NCBI GenBank assembly: GCA_020073705.1
Contig: JAIQES010000042.1
Coordinates: 1-40,034, forward strand
DNA: 40,034 nucleotides
DNA from: Terriglobia bacterium
GTDB lineage: Bacteria; Acidobacteriota; Terriglobia; Acidiferrales; UBA7541
Direction of reading: 5' to 3'
Shown: positions 8,770 through 16,501 of the stretch, in pieces
How the letters are laid out: every line of letters starts with the position of its first letter
Numbering within the stretch: position 1 is the first letter of the stretch
Program-made: the position numbers and the translations under genes
The notes under the pieces: generated by a model
What the model was told of the DNA's origin: nothing
Databases searched by the model: none
What the model saw: only the letters and a program-made list of their open reading frames with translations

Positions 8770-8844
8770 ATGCGGCTTTCCGCGCGACATCACGGTCACC
8801 ATCATCATCACGGTGTACGACCGTGCCCGCGGAGGCTTGAGTAG
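8770..8844 (+). CDS. hisL: Histidine operon leader peptide
   Basis: A 24-codon reading frame encodes MRLSARHHGHHHHHGVRPCPRRLE and stops at TAG 8842-8844. Seven of eight consecutive codons (8788-8811) are His. It lies between a strong promoter and an intrinsic terminator, upstream of hisI. This is the architecture of a classical attenuation leader. When His-tRNA is scarce the ribosome stalls on the His codons and lets the antiterminator form. When His-tRNA is plentiful the ribosome runs to the stop codon, covers the antiterminator arm and allows termination. Initiation is probably leaderless, since the promoter places the transcript start within a few nt of the ATG. Confidence 0.88.
   Translation: MRLSARHHGHHHHHGVRPCPRRLE
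8809..8825 (+). promoter_or_regulatory. Candidate pause hairpin of the his attenuator
   Basis: cacggt (8809-8814), loop gtacg, accgtg (8820-8825): a perfect 6-bp stem that begins at the last His codon. In attenuators such a hairpin pauses polymerase until the leading ribosome catches up. A ribosome stalled on the His codons would disrupt it. Confidence 0.5.
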
Positions 8845-8870
8845 CGCATCTGAATTCGCACTCATCGGCC
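8834..8870 (+). promoter_or_regulatory. Candidate antiterminator hairpin
   Basis: ggcttgagt (8834-8842), a bulged A and gcg (8844-8846) can pair with cgc (8857-8859), actca (8860-8864) and ggcc (8867-8870), around a 10-nt loop and with a 2-nt bulge at 8865-8866. The right arm uses the first bases of the terminator stem, so the two structures exclude each other. The left arm contains the leader stop codon, so a terminating ribosome would block it. Pairing was done by eye. Confidence 0.45.
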
Positions 8871-8901
8871 CGCTGGCGCGGTAAGCGCCAGCGGGCTTTT
8901 T
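8868..8901 (+). terminator. Intrinsic terminator (his attenuator)
   Basis: gcccgctggcgc (8868-8879), loop ggtaa, gcgccagcgggc (8885-8896): a perfect 12-bp GC-rich stem followed by ttttta. It stands 40 nt before hisI and 24 nt after the leader-peptide stop. In this position it would act as a regulated terminator rather than the end of an upstream gene, because the upstream gene points the other way. Confidence 0.9.
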
Positions 8902-8905
8902 ATTT

Positions 8906-8920
8906 GGCGCGGTAAGCGCC
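8906..8920. repeat. Second copy of the terminator tip hairpin
   Basis: The 15-nt sequence ggcgcggtaagcgcc, which forms the top of the terminator (8875-8889), is repeated exactly at 8906-8920, directly after the T-run. It can fold into its own 5-bp hairpin or pair in part with the first copy. It ends 20 nt before hisI, whose ribosome-binding site (ggaggga) remains free. Confidence 0.6.
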
Positions 8921-8940
8921 GAACAGCTCTTGGAGGGACG

Positions 8941-9354
8941 ATGGATCTGGACTTCACAAAACTCGGCGGTTTACTTCCCGCCATCATTCAGGATGCGGCC
9001 TCGGGGGAAGTCCTCATGTTGGGCTTCATGAACGCCGAGGCCTACGCTGCGACGCAGGCCAGCGGCGAAGTCACCTTTTTCAGCCGCTCGCGCAACAAGC
9101 TCTGGCGCAAGGGCGAACAGAGCGGCCATGTGCTTCGCGTCCGTGAAATGCGCGTGGACTGCGATGTGGACGCGCTGTTGATTCGCGTGGAGGCGCTCGG
9201 GCCTGGCGTGTGCCACGAGGGCTACCGGTCCTGTTTCTTCCGGCGGCTTTCGGCTGGTGGCGCGGCTGAAGTTGTTGACGAGCGCACGTTCGATCCCAAC
9301 GCCGTGTACGGTTCACCGAGAACGCTCCCCGTGAACGGAAAGGATGCGCGCTGA
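8941..9354 (+). CDS. hisI: Phosphoribosyl-AMP cyclohydrolase
   Basis: This 137-residue enzyme opens the purine ring of phosphoribosyl-AMP (third step of histidine synthesis). Family motifs: [39 protein letters not shown], the metal-binding CDVDALL, and [13 protein letters not shown] with zinc cysteines. There is no HisE (phosphoribosyl-ATP pyrophosphohydrolase) domain, in contrast to the HisIE fusion of enterobacteria, and no hisE gene occurs in the window. The C-terminal tail ([15 protein letters not shown]) is normal. It is the first structural gene after the attenuator, with a strong ggaggga site. Confidence 0.95.
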   Translation: MDLDFTKLGGLLPAIIQDAASGEVLMLGFMNAEAYAATQASGEVTFFSRSRNKLWRKGEQSGHVLRVREMRVDCDVDALLIRVEALGPGVCHEGYRSCFFRRLSAGGAAEVVDERTFDPNAVYGSPRTLPVNGKDAR

Positions 9355-10226
9355 TGAGCATACTTCGCCTGGGCATTCCCAAAGGCAGCTTGCAGGATGC
9401 GACCGTGCAGCTTTTTGCCAAGGCCGGCTGGCGCATCTCGATCAGCTCGCGCAGCTATTTTCCCGGAATCGATGACCCGGAAATCAACTGCATGATGGTC
9501 CGCGCGCAGGAAATGGCGCGCTATGTGGAAACGGGCGCTCTCGATGCTGGCATCACCGGCCGCGATTGGGTCCGCGAGACCGGCGCCGACGTTGCCGAAA
9601 TTGGAGAACTGCTTTATTCGAAACAGAGTCTCGCGCCGGTGCGCTGGGTTCTCGCTGCGCCGGACGACGGGCCGATTCAGTCGGTGAAAGACCTGGAAGG
9701 AAAGGTCATTGCCACCGAAGTGGTGAATCTCACGAAACAGTATCTGGTGCGGCATGGCGTGAATGCGCGCGTCGAATTCTCGTGGGGCGCGACCGAGGTG
9801 AAAGTGCCGCAACTCGCGGACGCCATCGTGGAAGTGACCGAGACCGGCTCATCGTTGCGGGCCAACCGATTGCGAATCATCGATACGGTCCTCGAATCCC
9901 GGACCGTATTCATCGCCAATCGTGCTGCTGTCGCTGATCCCTGGAAGAGCGAGAAAATCTCCAATCTCGTTCTCCTGCTCTCCGGAGCCATTGCCGCGTA
10001 TATTAAGGTCGGCATCATGCTTAACGTGCGCAAGGAACAACTGGCCGCGGTGCTGGGCGTTCTTCCCGCGCTCAAGAATCCGACCATATCGACGCTGAGT
10101 GATCCGAATTGGATTGCGGTGAATACGATCATTGACGAAAACGTGGTTCGTCACATCATCCCGCGCCTGAAAGCGGCCGGCGCACAGGGGATTGTCGAGT
10201 ATCCGCTGAACAAGATTGTGTTGTGA
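9354..10226 (+). CDS. hisG: ATP phosphoribosyltransferase (long form)
   Basis: The 290-residue protein joins ATP and PRPP, the first and feedback-regulated step of the pathway. The N-terminus [23 protein letters not shown], the segment [14 protein letters not shown] and [18 protein letters not shown], which binds PRPP phosphate, are visible. Its length and C-terminal domain (residues about 215-290, [30 protein letters not shown]) place it in the long form. That form carries its own histidine-sensing domain and needs no HisZ. Its ATG overlaps the hisI stop (TGATG). Confidence 0.96.
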   Translation: MSILRLGIPKGSLQDATVQLFAKAGWRISISSRSYFPGIDDPEINCMMVRAQEMARYVETGALDAGITGRDWVRETGADVAEIGELLYSKQSLAPVRWVLAAPDDGPIQSVKDLEGKVIATEVVNLTKQYLVRHGVNARVEFSWGATEVKVPQLADAIVEVTETGSSLRANRLRIIDTVLESRTVFIANRAAVADPWKSEKISNLVLLLSGAIAAYIKVGIMLNVRKEQLAAVLGVLPALKNPTISTLSDPNWIAVNTIIDENVVRHIIPRLKAAGAQGIVEYPLNKIVL

Positions 10227-11479
10227 TGCGCATTCTCAGACTCACCGATTCAGCCGCCGCGAAATTCTTCGCCCGGCGCGGCTCGCATGACGCGGCCGCC
10301 GAGCAAGTGGCGTCGCGCATTCTCGGCGGCGTCCGGCGCGACGGGGATGCCGCGCTATTTCGCTGGGCGCGCCGTCTCGATGGACTTCGTCTGACCCGCG
10401 ATACGATTTGGGTCAGCCGCGCAGAATTGCGGGCTGCGCGCAGCGCTGTTCCGCGCGAACTTTTGCGCGCCATCGAGCACGCCGCGAAAAATATTTGCCG
10501 GGTCGCCGAACGGCAATTACCGCGCTCGTGGACCATCACGGTTGAGCCGGGCGTGCGAGTCGGCCAGCGCGTTACTCCCCTTGGGATCATTGGATGTTAC
10601 GTTCCCGGCGGGCGCTTTTCACTGTTTTCGACCTTACTGATGACGGCGATTCCGGCGCAGGTGGCCGGGGTCAAGCGCATCGTTGTCGCTTGCCCGAAAC
10701 CGAGCCCCGCGCTGCTCGCCGCCGCGGAGATTCTCGGCGTCAAGGAAATTGCCCGGATCGGCGGCGCGCAAGCGATCGGCGCGTTTGCATACGGCACGCA
10801 ATCCATTCCGCGCGTGGACAAGATTTGCGGTCCCGGCAATCGTTACGTGACGGCAGCCAAGCGCATCGTTTCAAACGACTGCGCGATCGATATGCCCGCA
10901 GGCCCAACCGAGGTGCTGATCCTTGCCTCTGGCGGGGACCCGCGTTTTATTGCTGCGGATTTGCTCGCGCAGGCTGAGCATGATCCGGACGCCGTCGCGC
11001 TTCTGGTCACGCCGTCGGCGCGGTTGGCGCGCGACGTGGATGCGGAAGTCAGCCGTCAGCTTCGCGATTTGCTGAAGAGCAATCCGGCCTGGCAGTCGCT
11101 TCGGAGTGCGAGCGCCATCTTCGTGGCGCCTTCGATGGATGCCGCCGTGCGTTTCGCCAATCGCGTGGCCCCGGAACATTTGAGTATCCCGTTTGCGGAG
11201 CGAGCCCTTGTGGAGAAGCTATCCGCGGCCGGCAGCGTGTTTCTCGGGCCCTGGAGCGCGCAGCCCATTGGTGACTACGCCAGCGGGACCAACCATGTGC
11301 TGCCGACGTCCGGCTGGGCGCATGCGCGCGGCGGATTGAGCGTTTCCGACTTTGTGAAGTGTTCCAGCACGCAAGAAATATCTCGCGCAGGCCTCAAGCG
11401 TCTCGCGCCCATCGTATCCGCCATGGCGCGGGCCGAGGGCCTCGAAGCACACGCCCGCGCCGTCGAGGTGCGCCGGTGA
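10226..11479 (+). CDS. hisD: Histidinol dehydrogenase
   Basis: The 417-residue enzyme oxidises histidinol to histidine in two NAD-dependent steps. PLGIIGCYVPGGR, VDKICGPGNRYVTAAKRIV, the zinc ligands Gln and His in LLAQAEHDPDAVALL, and the C-terminal Asp in IGDYASGTNHVLPTSGWA are all conserved. The chosen ATG at 10226 overlaps the hisG stop by one base (TGATG). A GTG one codon earlier (10223) is possible and would add a single residue. The stop overlaps the hisC GTG. Confidence 0.96.
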   Translation: MRILRLTDSAAAKFFARRGSHDAAAEQVASRILGGVRRDGDAALFRWARRLDGLRLTRDTIWVSRAELRAARSAVPRELLRAIEHAAKNICRVAERQLPRSWTITVEPGVRVGQRVTPLGIIGCYVPGGRFSLFSTLLMTAIPAQVAGVKRIVVACPKPSPALLAAAEILGVKEIARIGGAQAIGAFAYGTQSIPRVDKICGPGNRYVTAAKRIVSNDCAIDMPAGPTEVLILASGGDPRFIAADLLAQAEHDPDAVALLVTPSARLARDVDAEVSRQLRDLLKSNPAWQSLRSASAIFVAPSMDAAVRFANRVAPEHLSIPFAERALVEKLSAAGSVFLGPWSAQPIGDYASGTNHVLPTSGWAHARGGLSVSDFVKCSSTQEISRAGLKRLAPIVSAMARAEGLEAHARAVEVRR

Positions 11480-12540
11480 AAAACACGAAGATACCGAACA
11501 TTCCGGTTCGTCGCGCGGTGCTCGGCTTGGCTCCGTATGGCGCCCCCGACGAGGGCCGCGCTGGAAAGCTTCGCCTGGATTTCAACGAGAATACGGTCGG
11601 GTGTTCGCCCGCCGTGCTGCGCGCACTCTCTCGCATGACGGGCGAACAGATGGCGATGTATCCCGAATATCAGGCCACGACGCGGCGCCTGGCTCGATTT
11701 TTCCGTGTCCGGCCGGATGAAATACTTCTGACGAATGGCATTGACGATGCCTTGCACCTGATCTCGGACACTTTTATCGAGCGCGGCGATGCGGTTCTGC
11801 TCGCCGAACCCACGTTCGACATGTATCGTTTCTTTGCCGAACTGGCGGGCGCGCGCGTCATCGCGCTGCGCTATGACGAGGAGATGCGGTTTCCGATTGC
11901 AGGCGTGTTGCGCGAGCTTCGCCGTTCCCCGCGCGTGCTGTATATCGCGAATCCGAGCAATCCCACCGGCACTTTGGTCCAGCCGGCTGCGTTACGCCGT
12001 ATCTTGCGCGCGGCGTCCCGGACATTGGTGTTTGTGGACGAGGCTTATTTCGATTTTTCAGGTCTAACTGTGCTTTCGTGGATTCGCCGCTATCCCAATC
12101 TCATGGTATCGCGGACGTTTTCAAAATCTGCTGGTTTAGCCGCGCTGCGCCTTGGATGCCTGTTCGCCCGCCCGGAGATTCTTTCGGTGATGCGCCGCGC
12201 GAGCACGCCTTATCCGGTGAATACGGCCGCGTTGGTGGCTGCGGAAGCGTCGATCCGGGACACCCGATTTGTCCGGAAATATGCCCGTGAAGTTCTGCGG
12301 AGCCGTGTGCTTCTTGAAAAGGGGCTCACGCGTTTGGGCGCCCGGATTTATCCAAGCGCCGCAAATTTCGTTCTTGCGGACTTTGGTCCCGGGGCGCATC
12401 GCATGGTTCGCGCTCTCGAACGGAAGGGCATTCTGGTGCGCGAGCGGAAGGATTTTCCACGAGAAGGCTTCGTACGCATCAGCGCCGGTACCCGCGCCGA
12501 CACGCGCCGTCTGCTCCGGGCGATCCAGGAGACCCTGTGA
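11476..12540 (+). CDS. hisC: Histidinol-phosphate aminotransferase
   Basis: A 354-residue fold-type I PLP enzyme transferring an amino group from glutamate to imidazole-acetol phosphate. LRLDFNENTVGCSP, TNGIDDALHLI, IANPSNPTGTLV, FVDEAYFDF and the Schiff-base K217 in SRTFSKSAGLAALRLG are visible, and the C-terminal arginine region is FVRISAGTRADTRRLL. The start is GTG 11476 in a GTGA overlap with the hisD stop, with gaggtg 5 nt upstream. Longer in-frame starts exist inside hisD, but the family N-terminus begins here. The closest relatives could include other class I/II aminotransferases, but the operon position settles the role. Confidence 0.94.
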   Translation: MKNTKIPNIPVRRAVLGLAPYGAPDEGRAGKLRLDFNENTVGCSPAVLRALSRMTGEQMAMYPEYQATTRRLARFFRVRPDEILLTNGIDDALHLISDTFIERGDAVLLAEPTFDMYRFFAELAGARVIALRYDEEMRFPIAGVLRELRRSPRVLYIANPSNPTGTLVQPAALRRILRAASRTLVFVDEAYFDFSGLTVLSWIRRYPNLMVSRTFSKSAGLAALRLGCLFARPEILSVMRRASTPYPVNTAALVAAEASIRDTRFVRKYAREVLRSRVLLEKGLTRLGARIYPSAANFVLADFGPGAHRMVRALERKGILVRERKDFPREGFVRISAGTRADTRRLLRAIQETL

Positions 12541-13223
12541 AGCTCACACCTAAGCTCGTGATTTTTGACGTCGATGGCGTCCTTGTGGACGTGCGCGGAT
12601 CGTTCCACCGGTCCATCGTCGATACGATTCACTTTTTCACGGGCCGGCGTGTCACGTATGCCGAAATCCATCAGTGGAAAAACCGCACCGGATACAACGA
12701 CGACTGGCGACTCACGACCGATTGGATCGCCTCGTTGCGCGTCGAGGTTCCTTATGCCGAGGTGAAGAGCCGCTTTGAGAAGTTCTATTGGGGTACGAAG
12801 GGGCACCCCGGCAACGTTTTGCGCGAACGGTGGCTCGTGACCCATAAGCGCCTGGAGCGTTGGTCGCGGCGTGCCGATCTCGCGCTGTTCACGGGCCGCA
12901 CGCGCAAGGAACTGCACCACACGCTGGACGGCAGAGAAGCGCATCATCTTTTCCAGCGCGCGGTCACCATGGATGATGTGTCGAAGGGAAAGCCAGACCC
13001 CGAGGGGCTACGTTTGCTACTCGATGGCCGATCGCCCAAGCAGGCCGTCTTCCTTGGCGACAGCCTTGATGATGCCCTTGCGGCCAAGCGCGCGAGCGTG
13101 CCTTTTTTTGGGATTCTCCCGTATGGAAGCGAGGCACACCGCGTCCGCGCGGCTCGCCTGCACGAATTGGGCGCTCTGGCGGTATTGCACAATGTGACGG
13201 AACTGGAGAAATTCTGGGAATGA
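12537..13223 (+). CDS. HAD phosphatase, candidate histidinol-phosphatase
   Basis: A 228-residue haloacid-dehalogenase superfamily protein (subfamily IA-like, with a helical cap at residues about 17-105). All four catalytic motifs are intact: [10 protein letters not shown] (D11, D13), [13 protein letters not shown] the lysine in [22 protein letters not shown]. It is thus expected to be an active Mg-dependent phosphohydrolase. It sits between hisC and hisB with 4-nt overlaps on both sides (GTGA and ATGA). HisB here lacks the enterobacterial N-terminal phosphatase domain and no PHP-type or IMPase-type histidinol-phosphatase is present. The inference is that this gene supplies the histidinol-phosphate phosphatase step. 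A general or housecleaning phosphatase is the alternative. Confidence 0.85.
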   Translation: MKLTPKLVIFDVDGVLVDVRGSFHRSIVDTIHFFTGRRVTYAEIHQWKNRTGYNDDWRLTTDWIASLRVEVPYAEVKSRFEKFYWGTKGHPGNVLRERWLVTHKRLERWSRRADLALFTGRTRKELHHTLDGREAHHLFQRAVTMDDVSKGKPDPEGLRLLLDGRSPKQAVFLGDSLDDALAAKRASVPFFGILPYGSEAHRVRAARLHELGALAVLHNVTELEKFWE

Positions 13224-13807
13224 GAAAAGCAAATCTGCGTCGCACCACCACGGAAACCGATATCCGCGTGCGCCTGAACCTCGACGGGCGTGGCCGCGCG
13301 AAGATCTCCACCGGGATTCCGTTTCTCGATCACATGCTGACGCTCGTGGCGCGCCACGGCGCGATGGATCTGGCGCTTACCGTGCGCGGAGACCTCGAAG
13401 TGGACCAGCACCACACAGTGGAAGACACGGGCATCGTTCTTGGCGAGGCGGTCCGGAAGGCGCTGGGCTCCAAACGCGGCATTCTGCGCGCAGGATACTT
13501 CCTGATGCCCATGGACGAGACGCTTGCGGCTGCCGCCATCGATTTCAGCGGCCGGCCACATCTAGTCTGCAAATGGAAATTCTCCGCGAAGCATGTTGGT
13601 GGCCTGCAAACGGAATTGCTGGAGGACTTCTTCGGCGGCTTCGCGCAGGCAGCGGGCGCCAACGTTCATCTACGGCTGCTCTATGGCCGTTCGTCGCATC
13701 ACCAGGTGGAAGCAATTTTCAAGGCCTTCGCGCGCGCGCTGCGGTTTGCAGCCACGCGCGATCCGCAGTTGAAGCGCATGCTGCCCAGCACAAAAGGACT
13801 GCTGTGA
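13220..13807 (+). CDS. hisB: Imidazoleglycerol-phosphate dehydratase (monofunctional)
   Basis: The 195-residue enzyme dehydrates imidazoleglycerol phosphate to imidazole-acetol phosphate. The duplicated manganese-binding histidine motifs are clear: [20 protein letters not shown], and in the second half [17 protein letters not shown] and [17 protein letters not shown]. It has only the dehydratase domain; there is no fused HAD phosphatase, consistent with a separate phosphatase gene just upstream. The ATG overlaps the preceding stop (ATGA). Confidence 0.97.
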   Translation: MRKANLRRTTTETDIRVRLNLDGRGRAKISTGIPFLDHMLTLVARHGAMDLALTVRGDLEVDQHHTVEDTGIVLGEAVRKALGSKRGILRAGYFLMPMDETLAAAAIDFSGRPHLVCKWKFSAKHVGGLQTELLEDFFGGFAQAAGANVHLRLLYGRSSHHQVEAIFKAFARALRFAATRDPQLKRMLPSTKGLL

Positions 13808-14418
13808 ACATCGCACTGGTTGAATACGGCGCCGGGAACCTCCCTTCGGTCGAGCGCGCGCTCACACGGCTCGGGGTGGAATCCCGCCGTGCGTCCACGC
13901 CGGAAGCTCTGGCATCAAGCGACGTTTTGATCCTCCCGGGCGTCGGCCATTTCGGCGCGCTGATGCATTCGCTTACCGAGCGCTCGCTGGTGAATCCGTT
14001 GCGCAACGCCGTCGCGCGCGGCGTCCCGCTGCTCGGCATCTGTCTGGGATTGCAGGCAATGTTCGCAACGAGCGATGAGGCGCCCGGCGACGCGGGGTTA
14101 AGTCTTTTCCCGCAAAATGTTTCCGCGCTGCCGCCGACCGGCCGCCTGCCGCACATGGGATGGAATCAGCTCCGCCGCGTGCGTCCCAGCACAATGCTTG
14201 AGGGTGTTCCGGACGACGCCTACTTTTATTTTGCGCACTCCTATGCCGCACTCGACGCCGGAGAGGCGGGTGTCGCGCTCTGCGACTACAGCGCTTCGTT
14301 CGTCGCCGTGCTCGAGCAGGGCAACGTCTTTGCGACGCAATTTCATCCGGAAAAGTCGGGTCCCGTCGGCGCGCGGGTGCTTTCGAACTTCGTGCGGCGC
14401 GCAGGCGGAAAGCAATGA
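13804..14418 (+). CDS. hisH: Imidazole glycerol phosphate synthase, glutaminase subunit
   Basis: A 204-residue class I glutamine amidotransferase that releases ammonia for HisF. The catalytic triad is C80 in [11 protein letters not shown] plus His and Glu in [19 protein letters not shown] is the oxyanion region, and LPHMGWNQL contacts HisF. The start is GTG 13804, in a GTGA overlap with the hisB stop; upstream in-frame ATGs lie inside hisB and would add a foreign N-terminus. The stop overlaps the hisF ATG, as expected for subunits made in equal amounts. Confidence 0.96.
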   Translation: MNIALVEYGAGNLPSVERALTRLGVESRRASTPEALASSDVLILPGVGHFGALMHSLTERSLVNPLRNAVARGVPLLGICLGLQAMFATSDEAPGDAGLSLFPQNVSALPPTGRLPHMGWNQLRRVRPSTMLEGVPDDAYFYFAHSYAALDAGEAGVALCDYSASFVAVLEQGNVFATQFHPEKSGPVGARVLSNFVRRAGGKQ

Positions 14419-15179
14419 GCCTCGCACACCGCATCATTCCTTGCCTCGATACCGATGGGGAGCGCGTCGTCAAGGGCGTGCAATTCGTCAATTTGCGAGA
14501 CGCCGGGGATCCCGCCGCGCTCGCGGCGCGTTACAACGTCGAAGGCGCCGACGAACTCGTCGTTCTCGACATCGCCGCCTCGCGAGACCACCGCCCCACC
14601 TTTCTCGAAACGATTCGCCGCGTCGCGGCCGAACTGGCGATTCCGCTCACGGCCGGAGGCGGCGTCGCCACGGTCGATGAGGGCCGCGCGATCCTCCGCG
14701 CAGGCGCCGACAAGCTCACCGTGAACACGGCCGCGATCCGGAATCCCGAATTGCTCACGGTACTGGCGGCGGAGTTTGGCTCGCAGGCCGTTGTTCTCGC
14801 GATTGACGCCAAGCGTGCCGGCGATCACTGGGAAGCGTTCGTCCGGGGCGGCAGTGTGGCCACCGGTCTGGACGCGGTCGCCTGGGCGCACCAGGGAGTG
14901 GAACGCGGCGCAGGCGAGATCCTGATCACATCCATGGACCGGGACGGCACGCGCTCGGGATTCGATTGCGCACTCACGGCGGCGATTTCACGCGCGGTCC
15001 GTGTGCCGGTCATTGCCTCGGGAGGCGCCGATACGCCAGAAACGTTTCTGGAAGTGTTCCGCGAAGGCCGGGCTGATGCGGCGCTGGCTGCGTCGATTTT
15101 TCACGACCGCATCCAGGGGCTTGGCGAACTCAAGCGATATCTTGGAGAACGAGGAGTTTCGGTTCGCCAGACCGGCTGA
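14415..15179 (+). CDS. hisF: Imidazole glycerol phosphate synthase, cyclase subunit
   Basis: A 254-residue TIM barrel that uses ammonia from HisH to form imidazoleglycerol phosphate and [21 protein letters not shown] holds the first catalytic Asp. [34 protein letters not shown] with the second catalytic Asp, [13 protein letters not shown] and [13 protein letters not shown] form the two phosphate sites. Length is normal. It overlaps hisH by 4 nt and is followed by hisA after 9 nt. Confidence 0.97.
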   Translation: MSLAHRIIPCLDTDGERVVKGVQFVNLRDAGDPAALAARYNVEGADELVVLDIAASRDHRPTFLETIRRVAAELAIPLTAGGGVATVDEGRAILRAGADKLTVNTAAIRNPELLTVLAAEFGSQAVVLAIDAKRAGDHWEAFVRGGSVATGLDAVAWAHQGVERGAGEILITSMDRDGTRSGFDCALTAAISRAVRVPVIASGGADTPETFLEVFREGRADAALAASIFHDRIQGLGELKRYLGERGVSVRQTG

Positions 15180-15188
15180 CCATTCCAC

Positions 15189-15875
15189 ATGTTGATTCCT
15201 TGTATTGATCTGCAATCCGGGCGCGCGGTCCAGCTTGTGCATGGACGCAAACGGCGGCTGGCCGTGGATGATGTCCTTGGTTTGCTTGACCGCTTCGGTG
15301 ACTATCGCTTGATTCATGTAATTGATCTCGACGCTGCGATGCGGAAGGGAAGCAACGCGAGGCTCGTGCGCCAGCTCTGTAAAACGGCGGCGAGGCGCAA
15401 AATGCGCGTCCGCGTGGGTGGCGGAATCCGCACCGTGGCTCGCGCGGCGGCGATTGCGGGCTGGGGCGCGGAAAAAATCATTGTGGGCAGCGCTGCGTTT
15501 CGCAACGGCCGCGTGAACCGCACTTTTCTTGAGCGCCTGGTGGCCCGAATCGGCCGACGGCGGATTATCGTCGCTCTCGACACCGAAGGCGGGCGCATCC
15601 TCGTGCGCGGCTGGCGAGAAAAGCTGCGCCTGCGCCCGGAACAGGTGATTCCCGAACTCGAAAAGTATGCCTCGGAATTTCTCTGCACCTACGTGGATGC
15701 TGAAGGCACGATGCGCGGCACAAATCTCGACTGGTTCCGCGCCCTGCGCCGCGCCACGCGCCGCCCCATTACTGCCGCGGGCGGCATTCGCAGCCGGAGC
15801 GAAGTCCGCGCACTCGCGCGGATCGATATGAACGCCGCCGTCGGCATGGCGCTCTATACCGGCGAGATTTCCTGA
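15189..15875 (+). CDS. hisA: Phosphoribosylformimino-5-aminoimidazole carboxamide ribotide isomerase
   Basis: A 228-residue TIM barrel homologous to HisF that opens the ribose of ProFAR by an Amadori rearrangement. The catalytic Asp near the N-terminus is in LIPCIDLQSGRAVQLV; the second is in IVALDTEGGRILVRGW. Phosphate sites are RVGGGIRTV and TAAGGIRSRSE. It is about 15 residues shorter than typical HisA, and Arg-rich stretches replace some usual acidic loops, but all core motifs are present. It is the last gene of the operon. No clear terminator follows in 15876-15944. Confidence 0.93.
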   Translation: MLIPCIDLQSGRAVQLVHGRKRRLAVDDVLGLLDRFGDYRLIHVIDLDAAMRKGSNARLVRQLCKTAARRKMRVRVGGGIRTVARAAAIAGWGAEKIIVGSAAFRNGRVNRTFLERLVARIGRRRIIVALDTEGGRILVRGWREKLRLRPEQVIPELEKYASEFLCTYVDAEGTMRGTNLDWFRALRRATRRPITAAGGIRSRSEVRALARIDMNAAVGMALYTGEIS

Positions 15876-15944
15876 CAACGATCCAGGGCTCACAAACCAC
15901 GAATTATGGGCGGCGGGCTGGGAAACGCGGTAATCCGTATGATT

Positions 15945-16361
15945 TCAGGCTGCGGTTTCATCCACGGGCGCCGTAGGGAGATGCCAGAAGCCGGGATTCG
16001 TAAGCGGGAACGCCACGCCGGCTTCGACAGTCCGGCTGCGGCGCGTGCCGAGAAAGACGACGCGGCAGTCTTGCTCTTTCTGCGTCAGCATGTTGGTGAG
16101 CAGTAATTTTTGTCCCTTGCGCACCGGAACACTCAGCAACAGTAAGGCCCCGTTGGCATTCACGTGCAGTGTATGCGCCTCTTCGTGGAATGGTTCTTTG
16201 CCGGGTCCGTGTCCGTATACGTATACGGAGATGTCGAGCGCCCAGCGCCGGGTGCGGCGCCGGTCGGGAACTTCGGCCGCGTCCGCGGAGGGATCTTTCG
16301 GCGGCAGTTTGCCGGCCCGGACGAGTTGCGCGTGTCGTAGCGCTTCAAAGATTCGACTCAT
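15945..16361 (-). CDS. PilZ-like protein with MSRIFEAL N-terminus (copy 1)
   Basis: A 138-residue cytoplasmic protein. It starts MSRIFEALRHAQLVRAGKLPP, followed by a linker and a small beta-domain with RRRTRRWALDISVYVYG, HTLHVNANGALLLLSVPVRKGQKLLLTN and EAGVAFPLTNPGFWHL. The beta-domain has the layout of PilZ (RxxxR, then N-x-NGALL in place of DxSxxG, then a GVxF strand). PilZ domains bind cyclic di-GMP; here the RxxxR region is only approximate, so binding is uncertain. The ATG at 16361 is chosen because the N-terminal motif is shared exactly in position with the second copy at 21519-21953. A longer frame upstream lacks support. It converges with the his operon. Confidence 0.7.
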   Translation of the reverse strand: MSRIFEALRHAQLVRAGKLPPKDPSADAAEVPDRRRTRRWALDISVYVYGHGPGKEPFHEEAHTLHVNANGALLLLSVPVRKGQKLLLTNMLTQKEQDCRVVFLGTRRSRTVEAGVAFPLTNPGFWHLPTAPVDETAA

Positions 16362-16501
16362 ATTTAGCGGATGGCCTGGCTGAAGTCCCAAGCGGCTCAT
16401 AAGCAACATACCCCGAAGCCAGCCAGTCTGGTTTCGACAATTCGCCAAGCGATTCGAATGGGTAAACCTGGTCATGAGCGCGAGGAGACTGGCTCGGAGG
16501 A

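Noticed and set aside
8751-8825. Alternative leader frame starting at ATG 8751 (MYIVFCHAAF)
   Set aside because: Its ATG lies across the -10 region of the promoter, so it would not be in the mRNA, and it has no run of His codons.
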